Source: Microbacterium sp. LWH13-1.2 (GTDB lineage Bacteria; Actinomycetota; Actinomycetes; Actinomycetales; Microbacteriaceae). Taken from it: a stretch of 64,000 nt of DNA. The notes below the pieces were generated by a model that was given only the letters and a program-made list of their open reading frames with translations, was not told the origin of the DNA and made no database searches. Of this stretch, positions 10,370 to 19,481 are shown one piece after another. Numbering within the stretch: position 1 is the first letter of the stretch; every line of letters begins with the position of its first letter. The stretch spans positions 868,001 to 932,000 of the forward strand of contig NZ_CP151635.1 of the NCBI RefSeq assembly GCF_038397735.1. The letters run 5' to 3'. A program made the position numbers and the translations under genes.

Positions 10370-11215
10370 TCAGGCTCGCGCCATCACCTCTCGGATGACG
10401 GTGGAGTCTCCCCACACCCCGGGGGAGTCGTAGGGGCGGTCGGGGAATGCGCCGTACTCGAGCGAGATCGGAAGCGCGTTCTCAGCGATGAAGCTCTCGA
10501 CCTGGTCTGCGAGCGACCGCGGCTCTCCGCTGCTGCAGTTGAGCGTCCCCGTGACGTCCTCGGCATCCGTCAGCGCAGCGAGCTGGCGTCCGAGCTCCTC
10601 GACGCGGATGAAGTCGAACAGATTCTTGCCGCTCGTGAACGGGAAGACCGTCTTGCCCGCGTCGACCGCTTCGAGGAGCTTGCGGAAGATCGAGTTGCTG
10701 CGGCGATCGTCGCCGTAGATGTAGTAGGCCCGCGCCCACGCGAGGGACACGGTGTCGGGGAGCGCGAGGGGGAGTGCTCGCCGGAGTGCCTCTTTCGCGA
10801 TTCCGTAGAGGGACTTCGGGTTCGTGGGGGTGTCGGCGGTGATCGCGCCTTCCCAGTACCCGACCTCGTGCATCGTGCCGAGGGCGACGATCCGTGTGAC
10901 CCCGGCCGCGGCGGCCTCCGTCAGAAGCCGGTAGTGCGCCGAGAGCTGACCCATGTGCGCGGGTGAGTTGTGGACGAATCCGTCCTTCCAGGCGAGGTGG
11001 ACGAGGCTCCGGGCATCGCCCCACGCGTCCACGTCGAAATCGTCTGCGAGGATGTCTGCCTCGAGGCGAATCGCGCGGGGATCGGTCTTCGACTGCGATC
11101 CGGGACGCACGACGGCGACGACCTCGTGGCCGCGGTCCGCCAACGCGGCCACGACGTGCGGGCCCAGGTACCCGCCGGCACCTGTGACGACCACTCGCGA
11201 GGGGGATTCCGTCAT
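10370..11215 (-). CDS. NAD(P)-dependent dTDP-4-keto-rhamnose reductase, talose-forming (Tll-like)
   Basis: 281 residues, short-chain dehydrogenase fold. The cofactor loop is TGAGGYLGPH and the catalytic pair is in YGIAK. HLAWKDGFVHNS and GTMHEVGYWEGAI are the patterns I associate with dTDP-6-deoxy-L-talose 4-dehydrogenase, not with RmlD. It would reduce dTDP-4-keto-L-rhamnose to dTDP-6-deoxy-L-talose. Its place beside rmlC, rmlB and rmlA, with no rmlD in the window, supports that role. Other possibilities are a rhamnose-forming reductase or a different 4-ketosugar reductase. It is convergent with rmlA and divergent from the Wzm gene. Confidence 0.7.
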   Translation of the reverse strand: MTESPSRVVVTGAGGYLGPHVVAALADRGHEVVAVVRPGSQSKTDPRAIRLEADILADDFDVDAWGDARSLVHLAWKDGFVHNSPAHMGQLSAHYRLLTEAAAAGVTRIVALGTMHEVGYWEGAITADTPTNPKSLYGIAKEALRRALPLALPDTVSLAWARAYYIYGDDRRSNSIFRKLLEAVDAGKTVFPFTSGKNLFDFIRVEELGRQLAALTDAEDVTGTLNCSSGEPRSLADQVESFIAENALPISLEYGAFPDRPYDSPGVWGDSTVIREVMARA

Positions 11216-11348
11216 GTTCTCACCGTTTTCCTGTCCTCGTCCGCTGAGCTGCGGACGCTCCGATCGAGGCTACCGGATCGCATCGGGAGCGCCGCGGTCA
11301 GCAGGCCGGCAGGACGCCTACGGTAGAGTGGGCAAGTTGGTTTGACGA

Positions 11349-12275
11349 ATGTGGAGCAAGGTGGATACGGAAGCTCGATACAGGCTGCTTGCTGCCACTC
11401 CCTTCTCCCGCGCAGACTCATCGGGTGTAGCCACGGATGCGCGTGGGGGAAAGCTGCGCGAGCTGTTCCATCGCAGGGAACTGCTCGGCCTGCTCGTCCG
11501 CCGCGATCTCCAGGCGCGCTATCGCGACAGCGTTCTCGGCTTTCTGTGGACGGTCATCCGGCCGATCATCGTCTTCCTCATGTACTTCATCGTTCTCGGG
11601 AAGTTCCTCCGCGCTGCCGAAGGGATTCCCGACTTCGCGGTGTACCTGTTCTCCGGACTCACGCTCTACAGCTTCTTCAGTGAGATGGTCGTCGGCTCGG
11701 CCAGCTCGATCATCGCCAACTCCGGGTTGGTGAAGAAGATCTATCTCCCGAGGGAGATCTTCCCGCTGGCCAGCGTCGGCGGCGCCGGGGTGATGTTCCT
11801 CATCCAGTGCGGTGTGCTGCTCGCCGCCGCGTTCGTGTTCGGCGCGCTCCCGGACGATCTGCTGCAGATGCTCTGGTTCTTCCCCTCGGTCGCTCTGATC
11901 CTGGTGTACGGCCTCGCGCTCGGGATCTTCCTCGCGGCCGTCAACGTGTACCTGCGTGACGTCCAGTACCTTCTCGAGCTGCTCGTCATGCTCGCGATGT
12001 GGGCATCGCCCATCGTGTATTCGTGGCACATGGCGGCCGATGCGTTCAAGAGCTTCGATCTGCCGTCGTGGGTGCTCGAGGTGTATCTGAACAGCCCGAT
12101 CACGCTCGGAGTCTTCGGATTTCATCGTGCGTTCTGGGGAAGCGGCACCGAGGCCGACTATCCACCCGAACTCGGGCTGCGCATCCTCATCGCGTTCCTC
12201 ATCGGTCTTGTACTCGTCTTCTTCGCCCACCGCGTCTTCAAGCGGCTGCAGGGCAACTTCGCTCAGGAGCTGTGA
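11349..12275 (+). CDS. wzm: ABC-2 polysaccharide exporter permease (Wzm-like)
   Basis: 308 residues. The cytoplasmic N-terminal segment (LLVRRDLQARYRDSVLGFLWTVIRP) precedes about six membrane helices, as in Wzm/TagG permeases that move lipid-linked glycans across the inner membrane. LVKKIYLPREIFPL is the typical coupling-helix region. Its stop overlaps the start of the ATPase (TGATG). A GTG at 11361 preceded by GGAG is an alternative start. A possible -10 element, TAGAGT, lies at 11324-11329. Confidence 0.9.
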   Translation: MWSKVDTEARYRLLAATPFSRADSSGVATDARGGKLRELFHRRELLGLLVRRDLQARYRDSVLGFLWTVIRPIIVFLMYFIVLGKFLRAAEGIPDFAVYLFSGLTLYSFFSEMVVGSASSIIANSGLVKKIYLPREIFPLASVGGAGVMFLIQCGVLLAAAFVFGALPDDLLQMLWFFPSVALILVYGLALGIFLAAVNVYLRDVQYLLELLVMLAMWASPIVYSWHMAADAFKSFDLPSWVLEVYLNSPITLGVFGFHRAFWGSGTEADYPPELGLRILIAFLIGLVLVFFAHRVFKRLQGNFAQEL

Positions 12276-13471
12276 TGGTCGTATCCGCAGAACCCGGTCC
12301 CGTCGTTGTCCGCGTGGAGAACGTCTCCAAGTCCTTCCAGATCCGCAAGGACAACACGCTGAAAGACCGTGTCTTCCACCTCGGAAAGCTCGGACGCGAG
12401 CACCGCGAGCGCTTCACCGCGGTCGACGACGTGACTCTTGACATCCAGGCGGGGACGACCGTCGGGCTGCTGGGAGCGAACGGCTCGGGCAAGAGCACGC
12501 TGCTCAAGCTCATCGGCGGCATCCTCGCGCCCACGAGCGGGGCGATCTTCGCGCGCGGTCGGATGGCCGCGCTTCTGGAGCTCGGTGCCGGCTTCCACCC
12601 CGACCTCAGCGGACGTGAGAACGTCTACCTGAATGCGGCCATCCTCGGACTGAGCAAAGAAGAGGTCGACAAGCAGTTCGATGCGATCCACGAATTCAGC
12701 GGTATCGGGGAGTTCATCGACTCCCAGGTGAAGTTCTACTCCTCGGGGATGTTCGTCCGACTCGCGTTCGCCGTCGCCGTGCACACCGATCCCGATGTGC
12801 TGCTCGTCGATGAGGTCTTGGCCGTGGGCGACGAAGCGTTCCAGCGCAAGTGCATGGAGCGTATCGCGCAGTTCCGTGCCGAGGGGCGCACCATCGTTTT
12901 GGTCTCGCACTCTGCGTCGCAGGTGCAGGAGCTGTGCGACCGGGCCGTCGTCCTCAAAGACGGCGAGGTGGTGTTCGACGGCGACGTCAATGACGGCGTC
13001 GCAGTGTTGCGACAGGTGCTGGAAGGTCGTCGGCTCGGCGACGTGCACGATGAGGACTCAGGGCTTCCCATCGAGGTGACCGGCATAACTCTCTTCGACG
13101 CAGAGGGGGTCGAGACCGACTCGGTCCGAGTCGGCGATCCACTCGTGCTCCGCATCAACGTCAGAGCGAATCAGCCGATGGCGCGCTGGGCGACGGGATT
13201 CAGCATCGACACGACTCTCGGGCAGATGACGATCGCCTCGAACACCGAGCGCCTCGGCGTCACACTGCCGGCGATCCCCGCGGGCGACACGCACTTCGAC
13301 TTCCGAATCGAACAGGTCTTCCTCGGCGCAGGGCAGTACTACATCAATGCCAACGTCTCTGAAGTGATCGACATCAACTCCGACGTCCTCATGCAGGGGA
13401 AGATGTTCTCAGTTCAGGACACGACTACGACTCTCGGTTCCGTCGCGGCCCGGATCACCGCTGCGGCCTGA
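12275..13471 (+). CDS. wzt: ABC polysaccharide exporter ATPase with C-terminal glycan-binding domain (Wzt-like)
   Basis: 398 residues. Walker A is GANGSGKST (67-75), the signature is YSSGMFVRLAFAVA and Walker B is LLVDEVLAVGDE. Residues about 250-398 form an extra beta-rich domain (VTGITLFDAEGVETDSVRVGDPL...), the Wzt C-terminal domain that recognises the finished non-reducing end of the glycan in O9a-type systems (family knowledge). That suggests this exporter carries a polymer completed in the cytoplasm. ATG at 12275 shares a base with the permease stop. The stop lies only 2 bases from the converging glycosyltransferase. Confidence 0.93.
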   Translation: MVVSAEPGPVVVRVENVSKSFQIRKDNTLKDRVFHLGKLGREHRERFTAVDDVTLDIQAGTTVGLLGANGSGKSTLLKLIGGILAPTSGAIFARGRMAALLELGAGFHPDLSGRENVYLNAAILGLSKEEVDKQFDAIHEFSGIGEFIDSQVKFYSSGMFVRLAFAVAVHTDPDVLLVDEVLAVGDEAFQRKCMERIAQFRAEGRTIVLVSHSASQVQELCDRAVVLKDGEVVFDGDVNDGVAVLRQVLEGRRLGDVHDEDSGLPIEVTGITLFDAEGVETDSVRVGDPLVLRINVRANQPMARWATGFSIDTTLGQMTIASNTERLGVTLPAIPAGDTHFDFRIEQVFLGAGQYYINANVSEVIDINSDVLMQGKMFSVQDTTTTLGSVAARITAAA

Positions 13472-13473
13472 GG

Positions 13474-14916
13474 TCAGTTGCGGCGCAGTACGCGCCCCAG
13501 TGCGCGGATCGGCGCAGTAGCCCGCCACGAGGTGCTGTGGTGGATGCGATCGATCTCGCCGAGCGCGTTCGCCCTATCGTTGTGCGTCGTGCCGAGTTCC
13601 TGTGCCATCTCCAAGATCTTCGCCTCGAGCGCCTCGATGTGGCGCAATCTGTTGGCATCCAACGACTGGTTGAGCGAGAGAGGGTAGTCCGCAGCGTGCC
13701 TCGGTGCCTGCACGAAGTCGAAGAGCGGGACGAGTGCGTGGTCCCAGGTTACCTCTCGCGCGAAGGCGCGGACATTGTCGCGGATCGCCTCGCTGTCGCG
13801 TTCGTACAGGATCTCTTCGAGCGCCTCTGCCAGTGCCCCGACCTCCTCCGCCGGAACCACCGCTCCCAGAACGTTGTCGCGGATGATGGGAGCGAATCCG
13901 TCTCCGTCGGTCGCGACGACGGGCAACCCGGCCCAGAGGTAGTCGAGAATCCTGGTCCGGAAGCTGAACGCCGTCTCGATGTGGTTGCTGTGAGTGCTGA
14001 CCGCCACGTCGGCATCCAGCAGGTAGTTGATGCGGTCGTCGTAGTCGACCCAGTCCATATTGAAGAAGACATGCGAATCGGTGAGCCCAAGCTCGTCGGA
14101 GAGGCGCACCGTGGCTGCGGCCATCTGGGACTCATGGACATCAGGGTTCGGGTACTTCATCCCCAGGAAGTACAGCTTCACGTCCGCGTGACGCTTCGAG
14201 AGCACCTGCACCGCCTTGACGAGCGTGAGCGGATCGAACCAGTTGTAGACGCCGCCTCCCCAGATGATGACCTTGTCGTCGGCGCCGATGCCGTCGATCT
14301 CATCACGGATGCCGTGCCTCGTCTGCACCGCCTCGTCGTCGGAGACGCCGAACGGCACGACATCGATGAATGAGCGCAGGCTGTGATCGGCATCGTAGTT
14401 CTCGGGGGAGATGCGACCGAGGGCGCCGAGATGGCCCAGCCAGAAGTCGCGCTGCTTCTCGGAGGCGCAGATCACGTAGTCAGCCCGTCGAAGCTGCATA
14501 GTGAGCATGTCAATGCAATAGTCGACGAGGAACCGGCGCGATTCTTCGCCCTCATCTTTCCCCGACTCGAGTACCTCGAGGTGTAGCGGATCGTATGCAT
14601 CCACGACGATGATCGCATCGGACTCGACGAGCCACGGATTGAGAGCGAAGACCTCACCCTGCCCGATGATGACGTCCGACCACGCGACATGCCCCCGAAG
14701 CTCATCAGCATCGGCGGTGAACACTCGGAAGGAATCGTGCGACAGCGACGCCTGCTTGATCGAGACCAGTCTGACGTCCGCGACGTGCGCGAGTCTCTTT
14801 GCGATCTCCCACGCCCTGATGGCGGGCCCGCCCATCTTCTTTCCGAGGGTGTCGGGCGTGACAATGAGCACTCGGTGCGCGTCAGCGGGCGTGCCGGTGC
14901 GAGGGGTATCTGTCAT
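13474..14916 (-). CDS. Glycosyltransferase, GT4 family, with C-terminal helical tail
   Basis: 480 residues. The N-terminal motif TPDTLGKKMGGPAIRAWEIAKRL is typical of GT4 acceptor domains. The donor half carries IIWGGGVYNWFDPLTLVKA and SFRTRILDYLWAGLPVVATDGDGFAP, the usual GT4 donor-binding region. Residues about 425-470 look like an amphipathic coiled coil (EALEAKILEMAQELG). It probably adds a sugar to the exported glycan; the donor is unknown. It is divergent from the RgpF gene across 216 bases. Confidence 0.85.
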   Translation of the reverse strand: MTDTPRTGTPADAHRVLIVTPDTLGKKMGGPAIRAWEIAKRLAHVADVRLVSIKQASLSHDSFRVFTADADELRGHVAWSDVIIGQGEVFALNPWLVESDAIIVVDAYDPLHLEVLESGKDEGEESRRFLVDYCIDMLTMQLRRADYVICASEKQRDFWLGHLGALGRISPENYDADHSLRSFIDVVPFGVSDDEAVQTRHGIRDEIDGIGADDKVIIWGGGVYNWFDPLTLVKAVQVLSKRHADVKLYFLGMKYPNPDVHESQMAAATVRLSDELGLTDSHVFFNMDWVDYDDRINYLLDADVAVSTHSNHIETAFSFRTRILDYLWAGLPVVATDGDGFAPIIRDNVLGAVVPAEEVGALAEALEEILYERDSEAIRDNVRAFAREVTWDHALVPLFDFVQAPRHAADYPLSLNQSLDANRLRHIEALEAKILEMAQELGTTHNDRANALGEIDRIHHSTSWRATAPIRALGRVLRRN

Positions 14917-15093
14917 CGGTGCGTTCTCAGCTCGGGTCGTGATGTAGTCGGGTCACAGGCGAGAAGATCATCGCCGCGTCGCTCAATCGGCCAATCCTAA
15001 CCCGAGTCCTCGCACGGGATCGAGAGCTCGCGGCAGGCGAGTCGTCGAGATCTCGGGCCGGTGCGTCCACAGGGGAGTGCGGTGTGCTGCGGC

Positions 15094-15099
15094 TATACT
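15094..15099 (+). promoter_or_regulatory. Likely -10 element of the rgpF operon
   Basis: TATACT, five of six matches to the consensus in otherwise GC-rich DNA, 34 bases before the GTG start at 15133. No convincing -35 is seen 17 bases upstream. Confidence 0.45.
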
Positions 15100-15132
15100 C
15101 GTCAGGATTGTCTACCCCCACCAAGGAGCCCC

Positions 15133-17010
15133 GTGAAGCGCATCGCTTTCTATCTTTTCTGGGAGAAGGACGGGGGAGTCGACGGCTACGTCCCCTACTG
15201 CCTGGAGAAGTTGCGCGAGCACGTCGAGCACATCGTGGTCGTCTCCAACGGCCCCCTCGACTCTGCCGGTCGTGCTGCGCTCGAGGAGGTCGCCGACGAG
15301 GTCTGGGAGCGCGAGAACGTCGGTTTCGACGTCTGGGGTTACAAAGAGGGGCTCGAGCGATTCGGTTTCGATCGACTCGCTGAGTACGACGAGCTGATCC
15401 TGCTCAACTACACGTTCTTCGGGCCGATGTACCCGTTCTCTGAGATGTTCGAGCGGTCGGACTCCTGGAAAGCCGACTTCTGGGGCATTACGGAGCATGG
15501 TGAAGTGCGTCCGCACCCGTTCGCCGCGAAGGGGGTGTTGCCCCGCCACATCCAGTCGCACTGGATCGCCGTGCGCAATGCGATGTTCACGTCTCCCGCC
15601 TTCCGCGAGTACTGGGCCAGCATGCCGATGATCACGAGCTACGAGCAGTCCGTGGACATGCACGAGGCCCGCTTCACCCAGCATTTCGAAGAGCGCGGCT
15701 TCTCCTCGGAGGTGCTCTTCCGCGGCGCCGACTACTCCAGCCTCAATCCGATCCTCGATGAAGTGGTGCAGCTCACCGCAGAGCGCTGCCCGATCCTCAA
15801 GCGACGCACCTTCTTCCACAGCCCGCTGTACTTCTCCGACTACGCCATCATCGGGCGCGACGTCATCGACGAGCTCGAGCGGACGTCCGACTACCCGCTG
15901 GAACTCGTGTGGCAGAACATTGCTCGGACATCCGAGCCGCGCGTGGCGGCGACGAACTTCTCCCTGTATCGCATCTACTCGGACGCGCTCGAGATAGATG
16001 AGGCGCAGCTCGAGCGTGCCCGAGGAATGCGCGCGCTGGTCGCGATCCACTGCTACTACGAGGACATGATCGACGAGCTCATGGGGTACGCCGAGCGGCT
16101 CCCCTGTGAGAGGCATGTCGTCGTCACCACCGACACCGAGCAGAAGAAGAGCTACATCAAGGCCGCGTTGGCGCGGAGAGGTGAATCCTCGTACGAGGTC
16201 CGCGTGACCGAGTCCAACGCGGGGCGCGACGTGTCGGCGTTCCTACTCGGTTGCGCCGATCTGCTGCGAGACGACAGCTTCGACATCGTGGTCAAACTGC
16301 ATTCGAAGCGCTCGCCTCAGGATGGCGCCGTCGCAGGCGGATGGTTCAAGCGGCACCTGTTCGGCAACCTTCTGCATTCTGAGAACTACGCCGCGAACGT
16401 CGTGAACCTGTTCGCGGAGCGCCCGGAGATCGGCATGGTGATCCCTCCGATCATCCATATCGGGTTCCCGACTCTCGGCAAGTCCTGGTATCTCAACAAA
16501 GCACCGGCTGAGCGTCTGTGTCAGAAGCTCGGGATCACGACGCCGCTCGACGAATCCACGCCACTGTCGGCATACGGCTCGATGTTCATCGCCCGGCCGC
16601 GTGCGTTGCGCACACTGGTCGACGCAGGTCTGACGTGGGCAGACTTCGACGACGAGGCGTACGGCGACGGCTCCCTGGCGCATGTCCTCGAGCGGCTGTT
16701 CACCTACTCATCCCTCGGAGCGGGCATGCCTGTCTACACGGTGCAGAGCACGGAGCTCGCTTCGATCAATTACCCCTCACTGGAGTTCAAGCTCCAGAAC
16801 TTCAGTCAGGGCCTCCCGGGGACAGTGATGCAGCAGCGCGCCTACCTCGATCGGCTCGAGCGCGGTCCGAGCATGCTCAGCGTCAGCAAGCGCGTCGTGC
16901 ATACGCGGCTTCCGCGCCTCGCCCGGTTGCTCTATCCCGTCTATGACGCGAGCCGAAGAACCTACGTCCGGTGGCGCACGCGCCGTGGCGGACGGGGGAA
17001 CGCAGCGTGA
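15133..17010 (+). CDS. RgpF-like rhamnan synthesis glycosyltransferase
   Basis: 625 residues with the rhamnan-synthesis F arrangement. The N-terminal half has VVVSNGPL, ERENVGFDVWGYKEG and ELILLNYTFFGP. The C-terminal half has ALVAIHCYYEDM, ESNAGRDVSAFLLG and VVKLHSKRSP. In streptococci RgpF extends rhamnose polymers (family knowledge). Here the substrate could be rhamnose or 6-deoxytalose. The GTG at 15133 is chosen because AAGGAG lies 5 bases before it. It is the first gene of a coupled trio with the acyltransferase and AlgX-like genes (GTGA overlaps). Confidence 0.85.
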   Translation: MKRIAFYLFWEKDGGVDGYVPYCLEKLREHVEHIVVVSNGPLDSAGRAALEEVADEVWERENVGFDVWGYKEGLERFGFDRLAEYDELILLNYTFFGPMYPFSEMFERSDSWKADFWGITEHGEVRPHPFAAKGVLPRHIQSHWIAVRNAMFTSPAFREYWASMPMITSYEQSVDMHEARFTQHFEERGFSSEVLFRGADYSSLNPILDEVVQLTAERCPILKRRTFFHSPLYFSDYAIIGRDVIDELERTSDYPLELVWQNIARTSEPRVAATNFSLYRIYSDALEIDEAQLERARGMRALVAIHCYYEDMIDELMGYAERLPCERHVVVTTDTEQKKSYIKAALARRGESSYEVRVTESNAGRDVSAFLLGCADLLRDDSFDIVVKLHSKRSPQDGAVAGGWFKRHLFGNLLHSENYAANVVNLFAERPEIGMVIPPIIHIGFPTLGKSWYLNKAPAERLCQKLGITTPLDESTPLSAYGSMFIARPRALRTLVDAGLTWADFDDEAYGDGSLAHVLERLFTYSSLGAGMPVYTVQSTELASINYPSLEFKLQNFSQGLPGTVMQQRAYLDRLERGPSMLSVSKRVVHTRLPRLARLLYPVYDASRRTYVRWRTRRGGRGNAA

Positions 17011-18236
17011 GCGATGTCCGTGGGCCGCTGACCGTCGCAGAGGCTTTCAACCCCCGAGCGAACTCTCTCGATTTCCTCCGCTGGCTACTGGCATTCCTCG
17101 TCATCTTCTCGCACTCCGGCCCCGTCGCCGGGTTCTACGGGGGCGAGGACCTCGGAATCCAGATCTCCGACGAGCAGTCCCTCGGCGGCGTCGCGGTCGC
17201 CGGCTTCTTCTTCTTCTCGGGCTTCCTCATCACGAAGTCCCGGATGGGACGCTCGACGATCTGGCGATACTTCTGGCGACGATGCCTCCGCATCTTCCCG
17301 GCGTTCTGGGCCGCACTCATCCTCACCGTGGCCGTCCTCGCGCCAATCGCCTGGCATCTCGAGAAGGGCACGTTCGACGGCTACTGGGGTGCCGTCGTCG
17401 AGTCTCCGAAGACGTACTTCGTCGACAACATGTTCCTCACTCTGGGACAGCGGAACATCGCTGGGCTCGGCGAGACCGTGCCATACTTCCTCAATCACGG
17501 GGTGCGGGACTGGAACGGATCCGCCTGGACCCTCTCGTACGAGTTCCTCTGCTATATCGTCGTAGGGCTTCTCGGCCTGTTCGGTGCGTTGGCATCCAAG
17601 CGATTCGCGACCGCGTTCGCCGTCGTCGTCATCGGCCTGAACGCGCTGCAGTGGCTGGGCGCGGGCAACATCGGCGGACTCAACCGCGTGCTCGCCGATC
17701 CGTTCATCCTCATGTTCTTCGCGCCGTTCGCATTCGGAATGATCTTCGCGCTCCACGGCGACAAGATCATCATCGACGACCGCATAGCGATAGGAATGCT
17801 GGGGCTCGGACTCTTCACCTATGCATTCGGTGGCTGGAATGTCGTGGGCCAGTTCGGCTTCCTCTACTTCCTCATGTGGGTGGGTGTGCGATTCCGCCTG
17901 ACGAACTGGGCTCGATTCGGCGACTTCTCCTACGGCATCTACATCTATGCGTGGCCGCTGATGACGCTCGCGACGTACTTCGGGTTGCAGAAGTACGGTT
18001 GGTTCGCCTACCACCTGGTGATCGTGGTCGTCGTCCACATCGTCGCGATCGCATCGTGGCATCTGATCGAGAAGCCGGCGATGTCGCTCAAGGACTGGAC
18101 ACCCGGATGGCTGGCGGCCCTGATGCGTCGCGCCGCGCCGGTCACGACAGGGGTCAAGCGACGGATCGTCAATCCCGACTTCTCGTCGACGCGTTTCGCG
18201 GAGTCGATGCGCTCGAACAACGGAGCACAGTCGTGA
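17007..18236 (+). CDS. Membrane acyltransferase 3 (O-acetyltransferase family)
   Basis: 409 residues, about ten membrane helices. N-terminal signature: RANSLDFLRWLLAFLVIFSHS, with the family's Arg and His (RW near the first helix and the terminal SHS). Also present are FFFFSGFLITKS and the central WTLSYEFLCY. The family passes acyl groups across the membrane onto sugars. The GTG start overlaps the RgpF stop (GTGA), and its own stop overlaps the next start the same way. Coupling to an AlgX-like protein suggests O-acetylation of the glycan outside the membrane. Confidence 0.9.
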   Translation: MSDVRGPLTVAEAFNPRANSLDFLRWLLAFLVIFSHSGPVAGFYGGEDLGIQISDEQSLGGVAVAGFFFFSGFLITKSRMGRSTIWRYFWRRCLRIFPAFWAALILTVAVLAPIAWHLEKGTFDGYWGAVVESPKTYFVDNMFLTLGQRNIAGLGETVPYFLNHGVRDWNGSAWTLSYEFLCYIVVGLLGLFGALASKRFATAFAVVVIGLNALQWLGAGNIGGLNRVLADPFILMFFAPFAFGMIFALHGDKIIIDDRIAIGMLGLGLFTYAFGGWNVVGQFGFLYFLMWVGVRFRLTNWARFGDFSYGIYIYAWPLMTLATYFGLQKYGWFAYHLVIVVVVHIVAIASWHLIEKPAMSLKDWTPGWLAALMRRAAPVTTGVKRRIVNPDFSSTRFAESMRSNNGAQS

Positions 18237-19450
18237 GCGCCGGGCCTTCGTTGCACTCGATGCACGGCGTCGAGAAGGAGAGGCCTCGCTCACGCGCCCA
18301 GCGCATCGCGTACTACATTCCCCTCAGCCTCCTGATGGTCGCGGTGATCGTGATGTCTGTCATCGGAGTGGGAACTCGCCAGGCCGACCAGGCGGCGACG
18401 GCACAGCAGCGAAAGGAAGCCCTCGCGCAGGCGTCGCAGCAGAGCTCTCTGCCAGGCAGCTGCATCTCGGAGGACTTCGCCGCCCACTCTCCGGAGATCT
18501 GGACGGGAGAGCGCAATGCGGAGTCGGAAGCCGAGTTCGCCGCGCATCCGGAGGCGTTCGGGATGCGCGTCGAAGGACGCGACGGCTTCGAATTCTGGGG
18601 TGACGAGCAGTCGGCCAACTTCTCGCAGGCGCTCGGCCGCGCGCCGTGGCTCGATGATCAGCTCGGTCAGTGGCTCGCCTACTTCAGCGAGCTCGACGAG
18701 AAGCTCGCCGAGGATGACCGTGAACTCGTGATCGTGGTGGCGCCGGCGAAGTGGGAACTCTACCGGGAGAAACTCCCTGAGTGGGCGGACGAGCTTCAGG
18801 GGGAGACCCACTTGGAGCAGTTCCTGGAGCGCTCTGGGGACCTGCCCATCGTCGATGTGCGTGGCGCGATGCAGGCGGCTAAACAGGATGCGCCCGTCTA
18901 CTCGGCCGTGAACACCCACTGGAACCCTTACGGCGCATACGCGGCGTGGAAGCAGACGGTGAGCTGCGCGTCGGACCTGTACCCCGACTCGGTGTGGCCG
19001 CAGGTGGAGGTCCCGGAGCCCGCCGGTATCACGATGTCCACCGCACCGAACGAGTTCACCCCGTACGGGAATTCGGCGACCGTCGAGGACTGGGCAACGC
19101 CCGTCCTGCCCGAGTCGGAGCCCGTGCAGTCCACCATCACCGGTGCCGACGGGACAGCTCAGGAGGGGCCGTCGGACGGCGCGGTGGGACTTCTCGACAT
19201 GCCCGCCCGTACCGAGTCCTCCTCAGGCGCCGGTCGTGCGCTGATCATGCGAGACTCGACCGGCGAAGCGCTTGCGCCGGTATGGGCCCAGGCGTTCGAA
19301 CAGACTTGCCAGGCGCGGCACAACCTCGACTACCCCGACCAGAGGCCCGACATCGTGGCGCAGGCAGCCGAATGCGACGCCGACACCGTCCTCTACGTCT
19401 TCACCGAGCGATACTTCGCGCAGGTGCCCCCGACTCTGGCGGTGGGCTGA
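18233..19450 (+). CDS. Membrane-anchored AlgX/AlgJ-like SGNH protein (putative glycan O-acetylation)
   Basis: 405 residues. One membrane helix lies at about residues 22-44 (IPLSLLMVAVIVMSVIGVG), followed by an extracytoplasmic domain. VVAPAKWELYREKLP and NTHWNPYGAYAAWKQ match AlgX/AlgJ-like proteins, where the His of the THWNP-type motif is part of the acetyl-transfer site (family knowledge). IMRDSTGEALAPV late in the protein may be the SGNH serine block, which is displaced from the usual order. The GTG start overlaps the acyltransferase stop. Two cysteines flank the domain. Confidence 0.7.
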   Translation: MSAGPSLHSMHGVEKERPRSRAQRIAYYIPLSLLMVAVIVMSVIGVGTRQADQAATAQQRKEALAQASQQSSLPGSCISEDFAAHSPEIWTGERNAESEAEFAAHPEAFGMRVEGRDGFEFWGDEQSANFSQALGRAPWLDDQLGQWLAYFSELDEKLAEDDRELVIVVAPAKWELYREKLPEWADELQGETHLEQFLERSGDLPIVDVRGAMQAAKQDAPVYSAVNTHWNPYGAYAAWKQTVSCASDLYPDSVWPQVEVPEPAGITMSTAPNEFTPYGNSATVEDWATPVLPESEPVQSTITGADGTAQEGPSDGAVGLLDMPARTESSSGAGRALIMRDSTGEALAPVWAQAFEQTCQARHNLDYPDQRPDIVAQAAECDADTVLYVFTERYFAQVPPTLAVG

Positions 19451-19481
19451 CCCTCGCCACCTGTGAGACGGGGGCCGTCTT

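Noticed and set aside
10370..11215. Calling this gene rmlD
   Set aside because: It has the GTMHEVGYWEG block of the talose reductase-like group and lacks RmlD-type motifs. An RmlD role cannot be fully excluded.
15061..15132. ATG start of RgpF at 15061
   Set aside because: AAGGAG is correctly spaced only for the GTG at 15133, and family homologues begin at KRIAFYLFW.
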